Assembly (NCBI GenBank): GCA_024734495.1
Contig: JALMQS010000089.1
Span: 6,088,420-6,152,419, forward strand
Source of the DNA: Forficula auricularia
Taxonomy: Eukaryota; Arthropoda; Insecta; Dermaptera; Forficulidae
Direction: 5' to 3'
Length of the DNA: 64,000 nt
In this document: positions 29,028 to 39,700 of the stretch, piece by piece
How the letters are laid out: the number at the start of each line of letters is the position of its first letter
How positions within the stretch are numbered: position 1 is the first letter of the stretch
Notes under the pieces: generated by a model
Seen by the model: only the letters and a program-made list of their open reading frames with translations
What the model was told of the DNA's origin: nothing
Database searches by the model: none
Made by a program: the position numbers and the translations under genes

Positions 29028-29174
29028 TAATTTAAAAATTCCACCAAAAAACCCGATACCAGGAGCAAGCATTAGCCATCCCGGCATTTATCATAAGTTG
29101 TTAGGAAACCGGGTCAAAACCTTAACAAGGATAGTCCATTCGTGCGATTTAGACCACACGGCCGAAGTTTCAAA

Positions 29175-29313
29175 CCGAGGGGTGAACTGCGATTGGAATT
29201 AGGTGTACACGTCTTTGGAATTCAATAGATAATGCTCCTTCATCTATTGTCTTCTACTTGAAAATGAATGTGGAAGTAGGTGTACACAATATTAGTTCTC
29301 GGTTCACCCCTCG
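29175..29313. mobile_element. MITE of the CCGAGGGGTGAACC family
   Basis: Single 139-bp unit with both termini: CCGAGGGGTGAACTGC and the inverse GGTTCACCCCTCG. TTTCAAA / TTTTAAA flanks are near-matching. Confidence 0.85.
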
Positions 29314-29596
29314 TTTTAAACTAAATTTGAAGAAAACAACTAAATGAGTAGTAGGGTGAAAATATGCTATTTCATTTCTCGCTTCCCACCCCTTTAACCT
29401 CTTGAAATTTATCACCGGAAGGGAGAAGAGAATTTATCAGGGGACTTGAGGCTGGTATTTTAACAAGAATTAGATTTAATGTCACATGCGTATCTTATCA
29501 AATTAAGTATTAAAAGTATTACTCTTAATACTGCTGGTTACACAAATAAACGCTCTAGTATATTATACTATATATATTGTTTATATCTATACTGGT

Positions 29597-30186
29597 AGAT
29601 TAATACCCCACGGCGATCAGATAGATGTTTTGTTATGCAGGCGCAAGTGAAACCGCATTCGGTTTTGTTTGTTATTTAGCTAGTTTTTTTCGAAATAAAT
29701 TCGTAAAATCAAATTTAGTTCTGTCAAAATTTAAAGTCACTCCTATAAAAAGAATTTCCATGCCTAGATTAGAACTTCTGGCGGCTCATTTAATGGTTAA
29801 AACGCTAGAATTTTTCATTCCATCCTTTCAGTTTAATGTAGAAGTTTTTCATTTCATTTCAGACTCCACAGTAACCTTGAATTGGATTAATTCTCCCTCT
29901 TCCAAATTCAAAACGTTTGTAGCCAATAGGGTCCAAACTATTCAAGATTTCAAATACCCTCACACAGGGTCATATGTCAATACACGCGAAAATCCAGCCG
30001 ATCATGGCACGAGGGGCATTTCTATTTCAGAATTCATAAATCTAAATAAAGGATTGGACTTCAGGAATAATCAATCATTTTCTTCAAGTACCACCTTTTT
30101 TTGAAATTCTTCCCAAAGTTGAAATGCCATCTAATGAAAATAAGACGTTATTCACAAATATTTTCCATGTACGGACAAATGAACAT
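29597..30186 (+). pseudogene. BEL/Pao polyprotein remnant, RNase H region
   Basis: Plus-strand frame 29625-30104: YAGASETAFGFVCYLAS, KFKVTPIKRISMPRLELLAA, SDSTVTLNWINSPSSKFKTF, VANRVQTIQ, TRENPADHGTRG. This is the BEL/Pao RNase H pattern (DASxxAYG, PRLELLGA, TDSxxxLxWL, NPADxxSRG). The first Asp is Gly (YAGAS), and a frameshift follows near 30100 with coding-like sequence to about 30185. The RT and protease are missing on the left, and the rest of the element is displaced to 32391. Confidence 0.8.
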
Positions 30187-30778
30187 ATATAAGTATTATA
30201 GCTAAGATTTTTCACTCCCTTCAACTCAAAGGGAATAGTGAAAATTCCTGCTAAACTGAAAAAGTTTTCAGTGAGGGACCCATGGATTTTACAGTGAAAA
30301 CAAAGATTTAAGTATCTTTTTGAGTGTCTTTTTTGAAAAAAGATGGAAATTATTTCAAAAATCAACCCAGTATATAATATTATTAAATGAATTTAACTTT
30401 TTAAGGACATCATAGATATTAGAGAAATATGTTTACATTGTCTTAAGGGTTTGGCTACTGACCCGGCAAGCTTAGTTAGCGCTTGGGTTCGTTTCCTAAG
30501 GGGACGAACCTCTCTGATATGCAATGTAAAAATATTTCTCTAATATCTATGATGTCCTTAAAAGTTAAATTCATTTAATAATATTATATACTGGGTTGAT
30601 TTTGAAATAATTTCCATCTTTTTTCAAAAAAAGACACTCAAAAAGATACTTAAATCTTTGTTTTCACTGTAAAATCCATGGGTCCCTCACTGAAAACTTT
30701 TTTCAGTTTAGCAGGAATTTTCACTATTCCCTTTGAGTTGAAGGGAGTGAAAAATCTTTAGCTATAATACTTATATAT
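30187..30778. repeat. large palindrome inserted in BEL/Pao
   Basis: The arm at 30187-30440 and its inverse at 30524-30778 are near-identical over about 250 bp (for example CCATGGATTTTACAGTGAAA and its inverse). The 83-bp centre is a tRNA-like unit. A further partial arm in the right-hand orientation is at 32264-32385, and a second tRNA-like unit at 30800-30882. Confidence 0.9.
30441..30523 (+). repeat. tRNA-like SINE head, copy 1 (palindrome centre)
   Basis: A-box-like TGGCTACTGA and TTGGGTTCGTTTCCTAAGG, a B box with one change. Nearly the same as copy 2. No acceptor stem. Confidence 0.5.
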
Positions 30779-30799
30779 GTTGCATGTCAGAGAGAGATT

Positions 30800-30917
30800 T
30801 GTCTTAAGGGTTTGGCTACTGGCCCGGCAAGCTTAGTTAGCGCTTGGGTTCGATTCCTAAGGGGACGAACCTCTCTGATATGCAATGTAAAAATATTTCT
30901 CTAATATCTATGATGTC
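30800..30917 (+). repeat. tRNA-like SINE head, copy 2
   Basis: TGGCTACTGG (A box) and GGTTCGATTCC (B box) lie about 40 bp apart. The T arm TTGGG-TTCGATT-CCTAA pairs fully (one G-U). The acceptor ends do not pair, so SINE and not tRNA. It continues into the arm sequence (AATATTTCTCTAATATCTAT), making SINE head plus arm a unit that occurs in tandem and inverted. Confidence 0.55.
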
Positions 30918-32263
30918 TAGTTAGGCCAACTGCAATAGTGCTTGAAAAACTTTACAAAATTTAAAATACTGTAACAAAAATTAATTCGCCAGTTGTGACT
31001 CCGTCTTACAGTCGGTCTACCAGATACAAACTTTTACTGTATGTACGATTGATAAGTTAGTTAGTTATAAATAAAGTTAAGTTTGTGTGATCTAAAGCAG
31101 AAGGTCTTATTCACCAAAAAAGGTGCTGAAATGTTAATAAATAAATAAGTTGGACCAGATTTGATAAAGCCAAATATTCAGGTTGTAATATGACAAGTTT
31201 TATTATTTTATTGAAAAATAATCAGATGTTATTCAGTCAACAAATATGTACAAGTTAATGTTTAGTTATAATTTGAGTTCGATTAAATAGTTACAAAAAA
31301 ATAATAAGATTGTTTATGAAATAGATTCTTACATATAGATTTGAATCTTTTGTTTTGTTTTTGTTTTGAAAAATAATATTACAAATAATATTTTGTTAAC
31401 AATTAGTCAATTATAATTAATAATATGAGTAACAGGAATTCAATTAAAATATCAATTATTTTAATTAATTTGTGTGGGCTTGTATGTGAGTTTATTAATT
31501 AACAATCACTAATTATTTGTTTGTTAAAATGTTATTAAAATATTAAAATAAATATTAGATATTCTTAATAATAGATTTGGTACATAGTTTAGAAAACAAA
31601 AGATTTCTTATTTAAAAGAGAGTCAATAATATTAGCTTTGCATAAGTTGTTGTATGGATTGTTTGTTTAATGTGATGGAATGTGTCTTTTAAATAAGATG
31701 AGCTGTTTAACGTTAAGGGAGATTTTACTCTTGTTAATAGAATTAGCGTGGGTGAAATTAGTTCGAAACGAATTGATTTGTTAGGAAAAGAAAAAGTGTG
31801 AACCTTGAAACAATGGTTTGAGTCCCTGGTCGGTCGCTGCTGGCTGGAATTAATCTTGGGAAGAGATAATAGCAATTAATGGTTCTTCAAAATGGTAGCG
31901 GTTTGTGTTCAATCCGATGATTGACCGCTTGAACGAAATTCCTAGGCGAAATCTTCGTAGACAGTGAACTCAATTAATTAACTAAATCACTTGAAAACTT
32001 GTAAACTGGTCTCCAGCAATCAGGGATGAGATTAACTCAAGTAATATGTGTGGAAAGGTTCAACGTGAATCGTTTCGATGTTGCTTGTTTGCTTGTTAAT
32101 AAACAACTAACAACTGATTTATTAAATAATTAGAAAGAATAAATTATTAATTAAGTATTATTGGGATCATGTGACCGATGTCAGAGAGATAGCAATTAGA
32201 GTTAGACTTCGCTTCACCCAGAGTAAGTCCACCATTAACTTAGGACCGCCGTGGCGTGTCCAG
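30918..32263. mobile_element. 1.35-kb insertion with GATGTC duplication, unknown type
   Basis: The arm sequence is interrupted after GATGTC (30912-30917) and resumes with GATGTC at 32264, where the intact arm reads GATGTCCTTAAAAG. The insert starts TAGTTAGGCCAACTG and ends GGCGTGTCCA, has no inverted ends, and no ORF above 90 codons. AATAAATAAATAAG near 31137 could be an internal end, so two elements may be present. Possibly a retroelement LTR or solo LTR; not identified. Confidence 0.65.
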
Positions 32264-32390
32264 ATGTCCTTAAAAGTTAAATTCATTTAATAATATTATA
32301 TACTGGGTTGATTTTTGAAATAATTTCCATCTTTTTTCAAAAAAAGACACTCAAAAATATACTTAAATCTTTGTTTTCACTTAAAAAATT

Positions 32391-32955
32391 ATGTTGAACG
32401 TTTCTCAAATCATTCTCAGATGCTCAAACATATAGCTATACTTAGAAAATACATCCAATTGATCCAGTCCAAATTTATTTCAAAGGTTGATTGTAGCCAA
32501 ATCTTCAATAAAAAGAACAGGATTCAAGCTTCTGAACTTGAATCAGCAAATTTAATAATTGTCCACTTTGTCCAAGAGGAATATTTTTCTTCAGAAATTC
32601 AGGCACTAAAGCAAGGCAAATATATTCACAGTAAGAGTAATATACTTTCTCTTGCACCCTTCCTTGACGACCAGGGCACCCGTCCACCGAGAGGCAGACT
32701 CAAAAATCAGAATTGGACCTCGACGCGAACGACTTTTCCACCGAAACATTTCTTCAGGTGTTTAGGAGGTTTACGTCACGAAGGGGGGTCTCCAAAAGAA
32801 TCTTTTCGGATAACGGCACCACCTTCGTATCAGCAAGCAAAATAGTCAAGGCTGAGCACAGGCTTATCAAACAAAATTTAAGCAGTGACGCGGCTAAAGG
32901 ATTCTATTCTGAAAACTCCTTTACCCGTCGAAGATGCTTCATAAATAAAACGTAA
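32391..32955 (+). pseudogene. BEL/Pao polyprotein remnant, linker and integrase
   Basis: Plus-strand frame 32420-32845: ASELESANLIIVHFVQEEYF, EIQALKQGKYI, LSLAPFLDDQG (BEL linker with the Q-x-FxxEIxxL and LxPFLD motifs). Then in another frame LDANDFSTETFLQVFRRFTS, RRGVSKRIFSDNGTTFV (integrase with the SDNGTxF box). The zinc-binding part and first catalytic Asp of the integrase are missing. Same strand as the RNase H remnant at 29597, so these are two halves of one element. Confidence 0.75.
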
Positions 32956-33079
32956 TAAAATTCATTCTTTTTTTTAGTTAGATCAATTTATCTTTTTTTG
33001 TTATTTCCGAGTTAACAATGACTCGTCGCATAATCTCTCACTTAACCGTTTCCAGGGTTTCGAAATAATCTTTCGAGAA

Positions 33080-33227
33080 GGGGGGTATTATGTTAACACC
33101 AATTATTTGAATATAATAATATCCCAATTTATTTTAGTTAGGTTTAGCTTGAAAAACCAATTCAAAATTTTGAGCTATTTTCTCATTGGTCAATTTTAAA
33201 AGGCCCACATTTAAACATACGCATGCA
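33080..33227 (+). repeat. probable BEL/Pao polypurine tract and start of 3' LTR
   Basis: GAGAAGGGGGGT at about 33075-33086 precedes TGTTAACACCAATTATTTG (33091), the position and form of a polypurine tract and LTR start downstream of BEL integrase. The LTR end is not identified. Confidence 0.4.
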
Positions 33228-33345
33228 GCGACCCATTTCAAGTTAGAAATATATATAGGTAAGTTCAGATATTATTTTCACTCATAATTTGACAAAAATT
33301 ACCTACATTTGATTCGCGATTGAATCAAATGTAGGAAACATTCGA
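33228..33345. repeat. dispersed repeat with perfect hairpin
   Basis: Relative of 14772-14875. Contains CCTACATTTGATTC and its exact inverse around the loop GCGATT (33302-33335). Confidence 0.6.
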
Positions 33346-33484
33346 TTATCTAATTTATTACCCGAAATAATGGACATTTTGTTGCCCATCCTCGAAATTT
33401 TTTTGCCGGGTATCGCCCAACCGAAAATAAAAAGCTGGCGCCCCACGCCGCCACTGTCTGAACGACATTTATAATGAATGTATG

Positions 33485-34000
33485 TGGGATTTGTATTCTT
33501 CATTAATCCCTGCGTATGGATTCACTGTGGCTTGTCGTGTTATTTCTAGGGTTTATCAAATAAAAGGTGTTCATTTAGGATAACATATTTATTAACAGGT
33601 CATAATATTATATATACAGGTTTAAATAACAACTTTCACCTGAAGGGCGTTAATTGATAAAATAAAAGGCGTAACAGTAATAATTGTAAATCGTTAAGAG
33701 AGACTTCGTTATTCGTTTAAGATGAGGGCTTGAATCTGAATCTCGTCTGTTGGTTGTCTGTTTGCAAATGCCAGTGCAGTCAGGCCTCTCATTGACATCA
33801 TCTCTTAAGGGTAGTGGGGAGAAATATCACGTGACATGGTTGATGGAAAATTCCATTTAGTAAAACATTAGTTAATAACAATATTTGGAGAATTCACACA
33901 CTTGTCATCATATTCTTGAATTTACTACGTATTTCATTTCCGGATATTCTCAAAGGCTTTTAAGGGTCCATGGCCTACTTGAAAGGGCGGAAGACGTTAT
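33485..34000. repeat. long dispersed repeat, copy 1
   Basis: About 515 bp matches 62227-62755 in the same orientation (GATTTGTATTCTTCATTAAT, AACAACTTTCAC, AAGGGTAGTGGGGAGAAATA, TTTGGAGAATTCACACACTT, AAAGGCTTTTAAGGGTCCA). No coding frame. Size suits a solo LTR or non-autonomous element. Confidence 0.7.
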
Positions 34001-34990
34001 TTGGAAGGGGATTGTTTGTCGGAGCGGAAATCACTTGACCATACATCTGGTTTACACATGAGCATAATTGAGAAATTTCTATATTAAAATTTCAAACCTA
34101 CATGTATGCATGCACTTCTCAGGACCTTTGTTAAAAGAAATAAGTTATAACATGGTTATTAAAAAATTATAACATCTATAAAACAAGATAAGATAAGATA
34201 AGATAATTATTTATTGTTTAAAGCCAGTTTGGCTAATACAATTTTGAAAAAAAATAGAACAAAAACAAAAATATAACAATAAAACATTATAAAAAATAAA
34301 AAAATAAAAACAAAAAACAAAAATAAAGTAAACAAACCGAAAAACAAATTTTTTTTTTTTTCTCTCTTAAATAAAAAAAAATCCTATTTGAAATTTTTAT
34401 TTTATCTATTCATTAACTATGAATGCCCGGATGCGGAGAGCCTCAACCACAAAGTGAATCTATAAAACAATGAAATGCTAACTTTTTTCTAAAACGACAA
34501 TAAAAAATTGTTCAAAAGAGAAAATTACAATAAAAAGTGAACTTCATAGCTCTCTTCGAATCCACATTTACTAGGTGAACTAGGGTAGCCAGAGCCAAAA
34601 TAAACACGACCTGGTCATCAAGTAAAGAGGAAAGAGTGACGAAAGGGAAGAGGAAACAAGCCCTTTGCTCTCCATTTCTGCTAAATTGAGTTCTCTTTCG
34701 ATGGCCAGTCTCCTTCTCCCTTTACCCTCTCCTCTTCTTCAATTCCAAAAGGCAATCGATCCGTTTATTCAAGTGCTTAAGGGATCTCGAACAACTCAAC
34801 TTAATTATTTCATATCACTAGAATTTTTAAGTCTTTTATTTATTTTGAAATGGAGTTCGTATTCCCCGACTTAACTTATTTCTTTCCCATTAATTAAAAG
34901 TGTAGCTAAAGATAATAATAGAACATTTGATCAAATATAATGAATGACGAGTTCATCATAGATTCTTCTCGCTGTTTTAGCGATAGTTTA
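34001..34990. other. spacer with low-complexity A-rich tract
   Basis: AAGAT pentamer repeats at about 34187-34206 and an A-rich tract to 34380 may mark a retroelement tail. A 69-codon plus-strand frame (34665-34874) has no recognised motif. Confidence 0.4.
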
Positions 34991-34993
34991 AAC

Positions 34994-35085
34994 CAGTGGT
35001 TCCCAACCTGGGGGCGTTCGCCCCCAAGTGGGCGATTTGGGTTATCAGGGGGGCGATGAGTATTCAAAGAGGGAAAAATTAAAAT
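34994..35085. mobile_element. hAT terminus (family of 15821-16396)
   Basis: CAGTGGTTCCCAACCTGGGG with CGCCCCCAAGTGGGCGA is the mirror of the right end at 16320-16396. The opposite terminus was not found. Confidence 0.6.
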
Positions 35086-35775
35086 AGTACTGTACAATAA
35101 AACAATAAAAAAGTTTTCAAATTTTCATTTATTTTTTCAGATTTTAACTGTCTTAATTTTTCCAGATTCCAATTTAAAAATGAAAACATAGAGGAGAGAA
35201 AGGGATGAAAGGGACTCGTATTGAAAGGGACAATTCAAATAACTTTCTAAATAAAGGTCGTCTCGGAACGACATTATTTTTGTTCTGTAGCAACCCCAAA
35301 GTACATACATTGACATCTTACTTCACACTCCTATCATTTCAAAGATGCCGGTGAAGTGCATGTGTTTGTAATCGTGTACCAAATTATTTTTTTGGCTCTT
35401 CTTTAGAAACGCTTTTTCCAATACTGTAAACTGTTAATAAACAGTTTAGCCTTGTTTATAATTAGTGATATACATGCAGATACGACGAAAAAAAGATCAG
35501 TATACTTTTATTTAGAATTGTAGATTTTGTGGTTGTATCATTCAGCGAAGTAGTGCAGCTGAGCGCACATAGATGACAGCAACAGCAAAAGACAAATGCA
35601 CTAGATTTATTTATTTTTATTATATTTATCAATTTATAATTAATTATAACTAAATGTAATATACATAAAAGAAACAACAAACTATGTAATTGATTTTAAG
35701 ACCAAATAAATCGTCCTGAGACCGTCACAAAATTAAACAATAATAAAACAAATAACACATTGACATGAAGTTGTG
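35086..35775. other. AT-rich spacer
   Basis: No gene seen; a 72-codon minus-strand frame (35462-35680) has no motif. Confidence 0.4.
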
Positions 35776-35779
35776 GCAT

Positions 35780-36250
35780 TCAGCGAAGTATGACCTGGTG
35801 GAATGGCTTTAATCGTTTCAATTTTCTGTATATAGTGTCCCTCTTACACTTAATAGATAATTTAGTTACTTGATCCACTAGTTTGTTACACCTTAAATCT
35901 ATCAGTAAATTATAATGTTTAATAAAATCGGCTCCAATAATGGGATTGCTAACATCCGCTATTGAAAAATTCCATGGAAAACTTCGCATTAAATTTAAAT
36001 CTACATTCAATTCTCTCCATAAGTATTAACCGCGGAACCATTTGCTGCGAATAGTTTGAATTTGTTTTTGTTTTTCCTGTCAATTATTCTAGGTGGAATG
36101 ACTGAAATTTCTGCGCCCGTATCAATTAAAAATTTTAATTTGTTTTCTTTATCGAAAATGAAAAGACGACTTGATGTAGGCCCTAATACGCTGGTCGCCT
36201 GCAACGTTGGGCCCATGGGTTTGGGTTATCCTGATTTTTCTTTTTGAATT
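35780..36250 (-). pseudogene. Gypsy protease fragment
   Basis: Minus strand: CTSSRLFIFDKENK-like start, then KFLIDTGAEISVIPPR (aspartic protease active site), LFAANGSAVNTYGE, and in a second frame FPWNFSIADVSNPIIGADFI and HYNLLIDLRCNKLVD (the second half with IIGADFL). This is the retropepsin plus linker of a Gypsy element different from the one at 17249. A frame change lies at about 36010. RT is absent. Confidence 0.8.
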
Positions 36251-36261
36251 TACATGGGTCT

Positions 36262-36375
36262 AGGCATTTATTGTGTTTCATCAAGCTTCCTTGAGAAAAA
36301 CCCTAATGGTTTTGCTATACCATCATTCAATTGGTGAAATGAGGCTCCTATTGCAAAATCTGATGGTCTCAACCC
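36262..36375 (-). pseudogene. Gypsy RNase H scrap
   Basis: Minus strand gives GASFHQLNDGIAKPLGFFSR followed by KLDETQ and a stop, the RNase H segment usual in Gypsy (GAxLxQ...PLxFFSxKL). It lies upstream of the protease fragment in reading direction, the wrong order, so the locus is rearranged. Confidence 0.65.
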
Positions 36376-37230
36376 ATAGGTTGAAAAACACTGCTCTAAA
36401 TAAAAGCTTGTAAAAAATAAGATATTTTATTTTGTGAAATTCGATTGAGAGTTTTCAGGTGTAAGAGTAAACATTTATAGATAATTATATATATACATAT
36501 CGTATACATTAAGAGGGAAACGATGCGTGAGTTTAACGGTTCGTTGGGGCAAAGGTCCGATGATCGCTCCATTTGGCAGAGGATTTTGATTCACGGATCG
36601 GTCGTTATCCCCTCATTACCCTTAATTAAAATCTTTATTATAGAAACGACCCAGACAATTGGAGGTTAATTGATAGATATATATTTTGCTCAAACTGGTG
36701 GGTGTTCTTTATTTATTTCTTCTTTTAATAAAATAATGAGTAATAATCTGATAATATTCTATTCATTCGTCGTCGTACAGCTACGTTTGATTCATTAGAT
36801 GTATCGCTCATTTTTACTTTCACATTTATATTCATAGAATATAATGGGGAAGTATTGCGATGCCTGTCTGGTTTAAATTATGACCTCTATTATTTTTAAT
36901 TATATTTTTTTTATTTACAAAAATGAATAAGTAGTCTTACTAAGAGTATAAGGAAATTATACAAAATCATAGTTTTATATATTCGAGGCAAAAATTGAAT
37001 TTTAGGAAAAGAGTTGAAATATGCATGAATTTATTAATTTTTATTTATAATTTTTTTTTTTACGGACTAGTAGTCCACTTACAAAAAAATGAAAAATGTC
37101 AAACATGTGTATAATGAGTGTTACATCAAGAAAAATAATTTTTTTTTACAAAGAATTACAAATAAAACATTAAAATCATATATAAAACAATGCAAAAAAA
37201 TACAATATGCAAAAAAATACAAATTTATAC
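36376..37230. other. hAT-like end then AT-rich spacer
   Basis: CAACCCATAGGTTGAAAAACACTG ends at about 36394, a hAT-type right terminus without a visible partner. The rest has no gene. Confidence 0.4.
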
Positions 37231-37234
37231 AAAT

Positions 37235-37400
37235 TTTGAATTTTAAAATCCTGAATTTGGTTTGAAACATCCTGATTTTGATTTTTTAAACCCTGAATTT
37301 GATATGAAAACTCTGATTTTGATTTTTAAAATCCTGAATTTGATATGAAAATTCTGATTTTGATTTTTAAAATTCTGAATTTGATATGGAAAAGTTCGAA
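37235..37400. repeat. minisatellite, about 46-50 bp unit
   Basis: Three to four degenerate copies of AAAATCCTGAATTTGATATG and AAAATTCTGATTTTGATTTTT. Confidence 0.75.
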
Positions 37401-37780
37401 TTTGAAGTTAAAAATCTATACTCCTAAGAGTAAGAGAGACATGACAGGTGATGCCCAGATTTCTTTTTTTATCAGTGTGTATTTTTATTAAATTTTATTG
37501 AACGTTTTATTTATATCGTTCAAAATTTCGATCTTTATCTCAACATTTCGGAGGAGTGGGGTTAACGCCCTAAGTCAGCGTTTCCCAAACTTTTCTGACC
37601 GCGGCCAGGTATGAGGTTTTAAAATTTTTCACGACCCACCTTATGATAAAAAAACATTTATTTAAAAAACAAATTTTATTTTTTAATAAAAATCAAGTTA
37701 TTTGCTATATGAAAGAGTACAAATACACACTTTGTCACTATTCCTAGTGCTAACTGATGTAAAAAAATAATATGTAGAAT

Positions 37781-38006
37781 AAATAAAAAATTAATAGGTT
37801 TTTTGGACAATTTTATATTTTATTAACGTATTTTAATAATTTTTGCACAACGTTTCGTCCGTTTCCGGACTTTATCAAGTGCTCAATCAGTTAACACATT
37901 AAACGTCTATAAAATAGTGAGACCATCGAGAAAACAATCAGTGTACTATAATATTAGCCAACACATATATTCAACGAGCAATCAATTGAAAACTTAGATC
38001 CTGTTG
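37781..38006 (-). mobile_element. retrozyme-like repeat, copy 2, nested in hAT
   Basis: 226 bp with a 12-bp exact duplication AATATGTAGAAT at 37769-37780 and 38007-38018. Same family as 28807-29027. Carries a hammerhead-like stem II. No ORF. Confidence 0.8.
37852..37878 (-). ncRNA. decayed hammerhead-like core, type C copy 2
   Basis: Same bases as at 28873-28899, including the two consensus departures, so the departures are a family trait and not random decay of one copy. Confidence 0.35.
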
Positions 38007-38095
38007 AATATGTAGAATTTTTTTTCGCGACCGTAAAATCTTTCTACGGCCCGGTGCCGGGTCGCGACCCACACTTTGGAAACGCTGCCCTAAGT

Positions 38096-38600
38096 CATTG
38101 AATGCCATTAATAAATATGACTTCAATATTTTGAGATTTTAAGAATAAATTTTATCAATTTAAAAATACATACTTGAATTATTTTCTTTTTTCGTTTTTT
38201 TCGTACAACAGGATTGTCATGCTACTGAAATATTAAGATGAGCATTTTTAGAAAAGAGTAATTTATTAATATAAGGCAAATTCTTACTCATGATGAATAT
38301 TTTAGCTATCTTTTCTCTTAGTCAGATAACTGTGGCAACGAAGTTATTGTTGCAAATACCTATATTGAATTAGAGTAGGTATTCATGGCGTTGCTAGGAC
38401 TTTCATGGTGTAACTCCTATCAATATCATTAAAATAAAAACTTGTAAAAACCTCCAACTTGAGGTCTAATATTCATGAATGTAGTAAATATTGTTATGTA
38501 GAAAATTTTCATATAGCAATAACTTAAATCACGGTTTTTGCACATTCGTCTCTTTGCCTTAAGGGTTTAGGGCTGAGGATATATAAATTTATTTGTTAAA
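38096..38600. other. AT-rich spacer
   Basis: No gene seen. Confidence 0.4.
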
Positions 38601-38639
38601 AGAAAAAAAAATTCATTATTGGAGAAAATTCAATATCAG

Positions 38640-39005
38640 CATATATCATATTGGCAAAAAGTTGAATGGGTTCGCATTGGAAGTACAAATATAGGGATAA
38701 CAGAATATGCTCGAAATGTCCACCATTGTTTTCCATGCATAGTAGACCACTCAATCGTGGAAAACTCGTTGAATGATATCTGGTGTTACTTGTGAACACG
38801 CTCCAGCGATGTCCTCTTGCAACGAAATCGAACCTTCTTCGCATACACCAATGACTTTATGGTTATTGGGCGCTGCTCTTACCCCCACACTGTCAGCATC
38901 TGGCTTCTTCTGTGTCCGTCGTCTTGGTAGCTGGTGCTCATTTCTGGGTGAATTGAAGACACCTGTTCAAAATGGAGGCAGCTCCATTTTAGCAAATTTT
39001 TCAGG
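38640..39005 (-). pseudogene. Tc1/mariner-group transposase C-terminal remnant
   Basis: Minus strand, in two frames: IAGACSQVTPDIIQRVFHD and LSGLLCMENNGGHFEHIL with a stop close after. The ending R-x3-CxxxNGGHFEHLL is the C-terminus of a widespread arthropod transposase family (helix-turn-helix protein of the Tc3/DUF4817 kind). Frames are broken. Confidence 0.6.
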
Positions 39006-39261
39006 AGAAGCAAAAAACCGTTTTACTGCGAATTCTTTTTTTAATTTTTGTTTTATTCATACTTAGGGTTAAACTCTAGTACTTAATACATAATATGGTC
39101 ACAAAATAATTTTTTTTGGAAATGTGATTGAATAAACAATATCAAAAAGAAAACTTTGGAGCTGGCTTCTTTTTGCACCGGAGAAAAAAAAAATTCCAAA
39201 CACAAATTTCAATGCGATTATTAATAACAAAATGTTATCAAAAGTAATAAATAAACACAAA

Positions 39262-39700
39262 CTAATAATCTGTAAAGCTATCTTCTGGCTGAGCAGGTTC
39301 TTCGTCTCCTTGACAATTTAGTCGGTCATAAAACCACATATAGTCAGGATGCTTAGCAGTGTCGTTTATTTTTGTGAAACATTTGAATTTACACTTGAAG
39401 TTTTTGCCAGTTTTCCTTTCACCTTTCAGACATATATTTTTGTTTTTAATGCCGATGTAAGATTTTCCTTCAGCATGCATTTTCTTAGCAATATTTTTAA
39501 TCTACTTACTTTCATCTCTTGTTCGTTTCTTGACACTTGTTTTTTCACAACTGTTTGTTTCTGTTCACCGTCATCACTTTCAGAATCACTTTGGACCAGC
39601 GGTGAAATTTCAGCACTTGAATTAAAAACAGAAAAGCGTTTAACACTAGGTTCAGGGTCATCCGGTGTAAAATAACAAAAAATGGAGCTGCTAGTCTATA
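39262..39700 (-). pseudogene. cysteine-rich transposon-associated protein, N-terminal region
   Basis: Minus strand: an acidic N-terminal stretch (SSAEISPLVQSDSESDDGEQ) in one frame, then KKRTRDESK, an in-frame TAG where Trp is usual, IKNIAKKMHAEGKSYIG, ERKTGKN and CKFKCFTKIND. It resembles the N-terminus (NWKxNKxKxLRxxGKxYxS, then C-x3-C-x-F/S-KI) of a common arthropod protein family linked to transposons. The frame change and stop make it a pseudogene, unless GTAAGT at the frame change is a splice donor. Confidence 0.5.

Larger units (their letters stand above)
37576..38087. mobile_element. non-autonomous hAT with exact 8-bp duplication
   Basis: CAGCGTTTCCCAAACTTTTC and the inverse CACTTTGGAAACGCTG are the ends; inner ends carry CACGACCCACC and GGGTCGCGACCC. 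CCCTAAGT is exact at 37568-37575 and 38088-38095. A retrozyme-like repeat is inside. No transposase. Confidence 0.92.

Noticed and set aside
30800..30882. tRNA gene
   Set aside because: T arm pairs but the acceptor ends and anticodon arm do not, and the unit is repeated with a SINE-like body.
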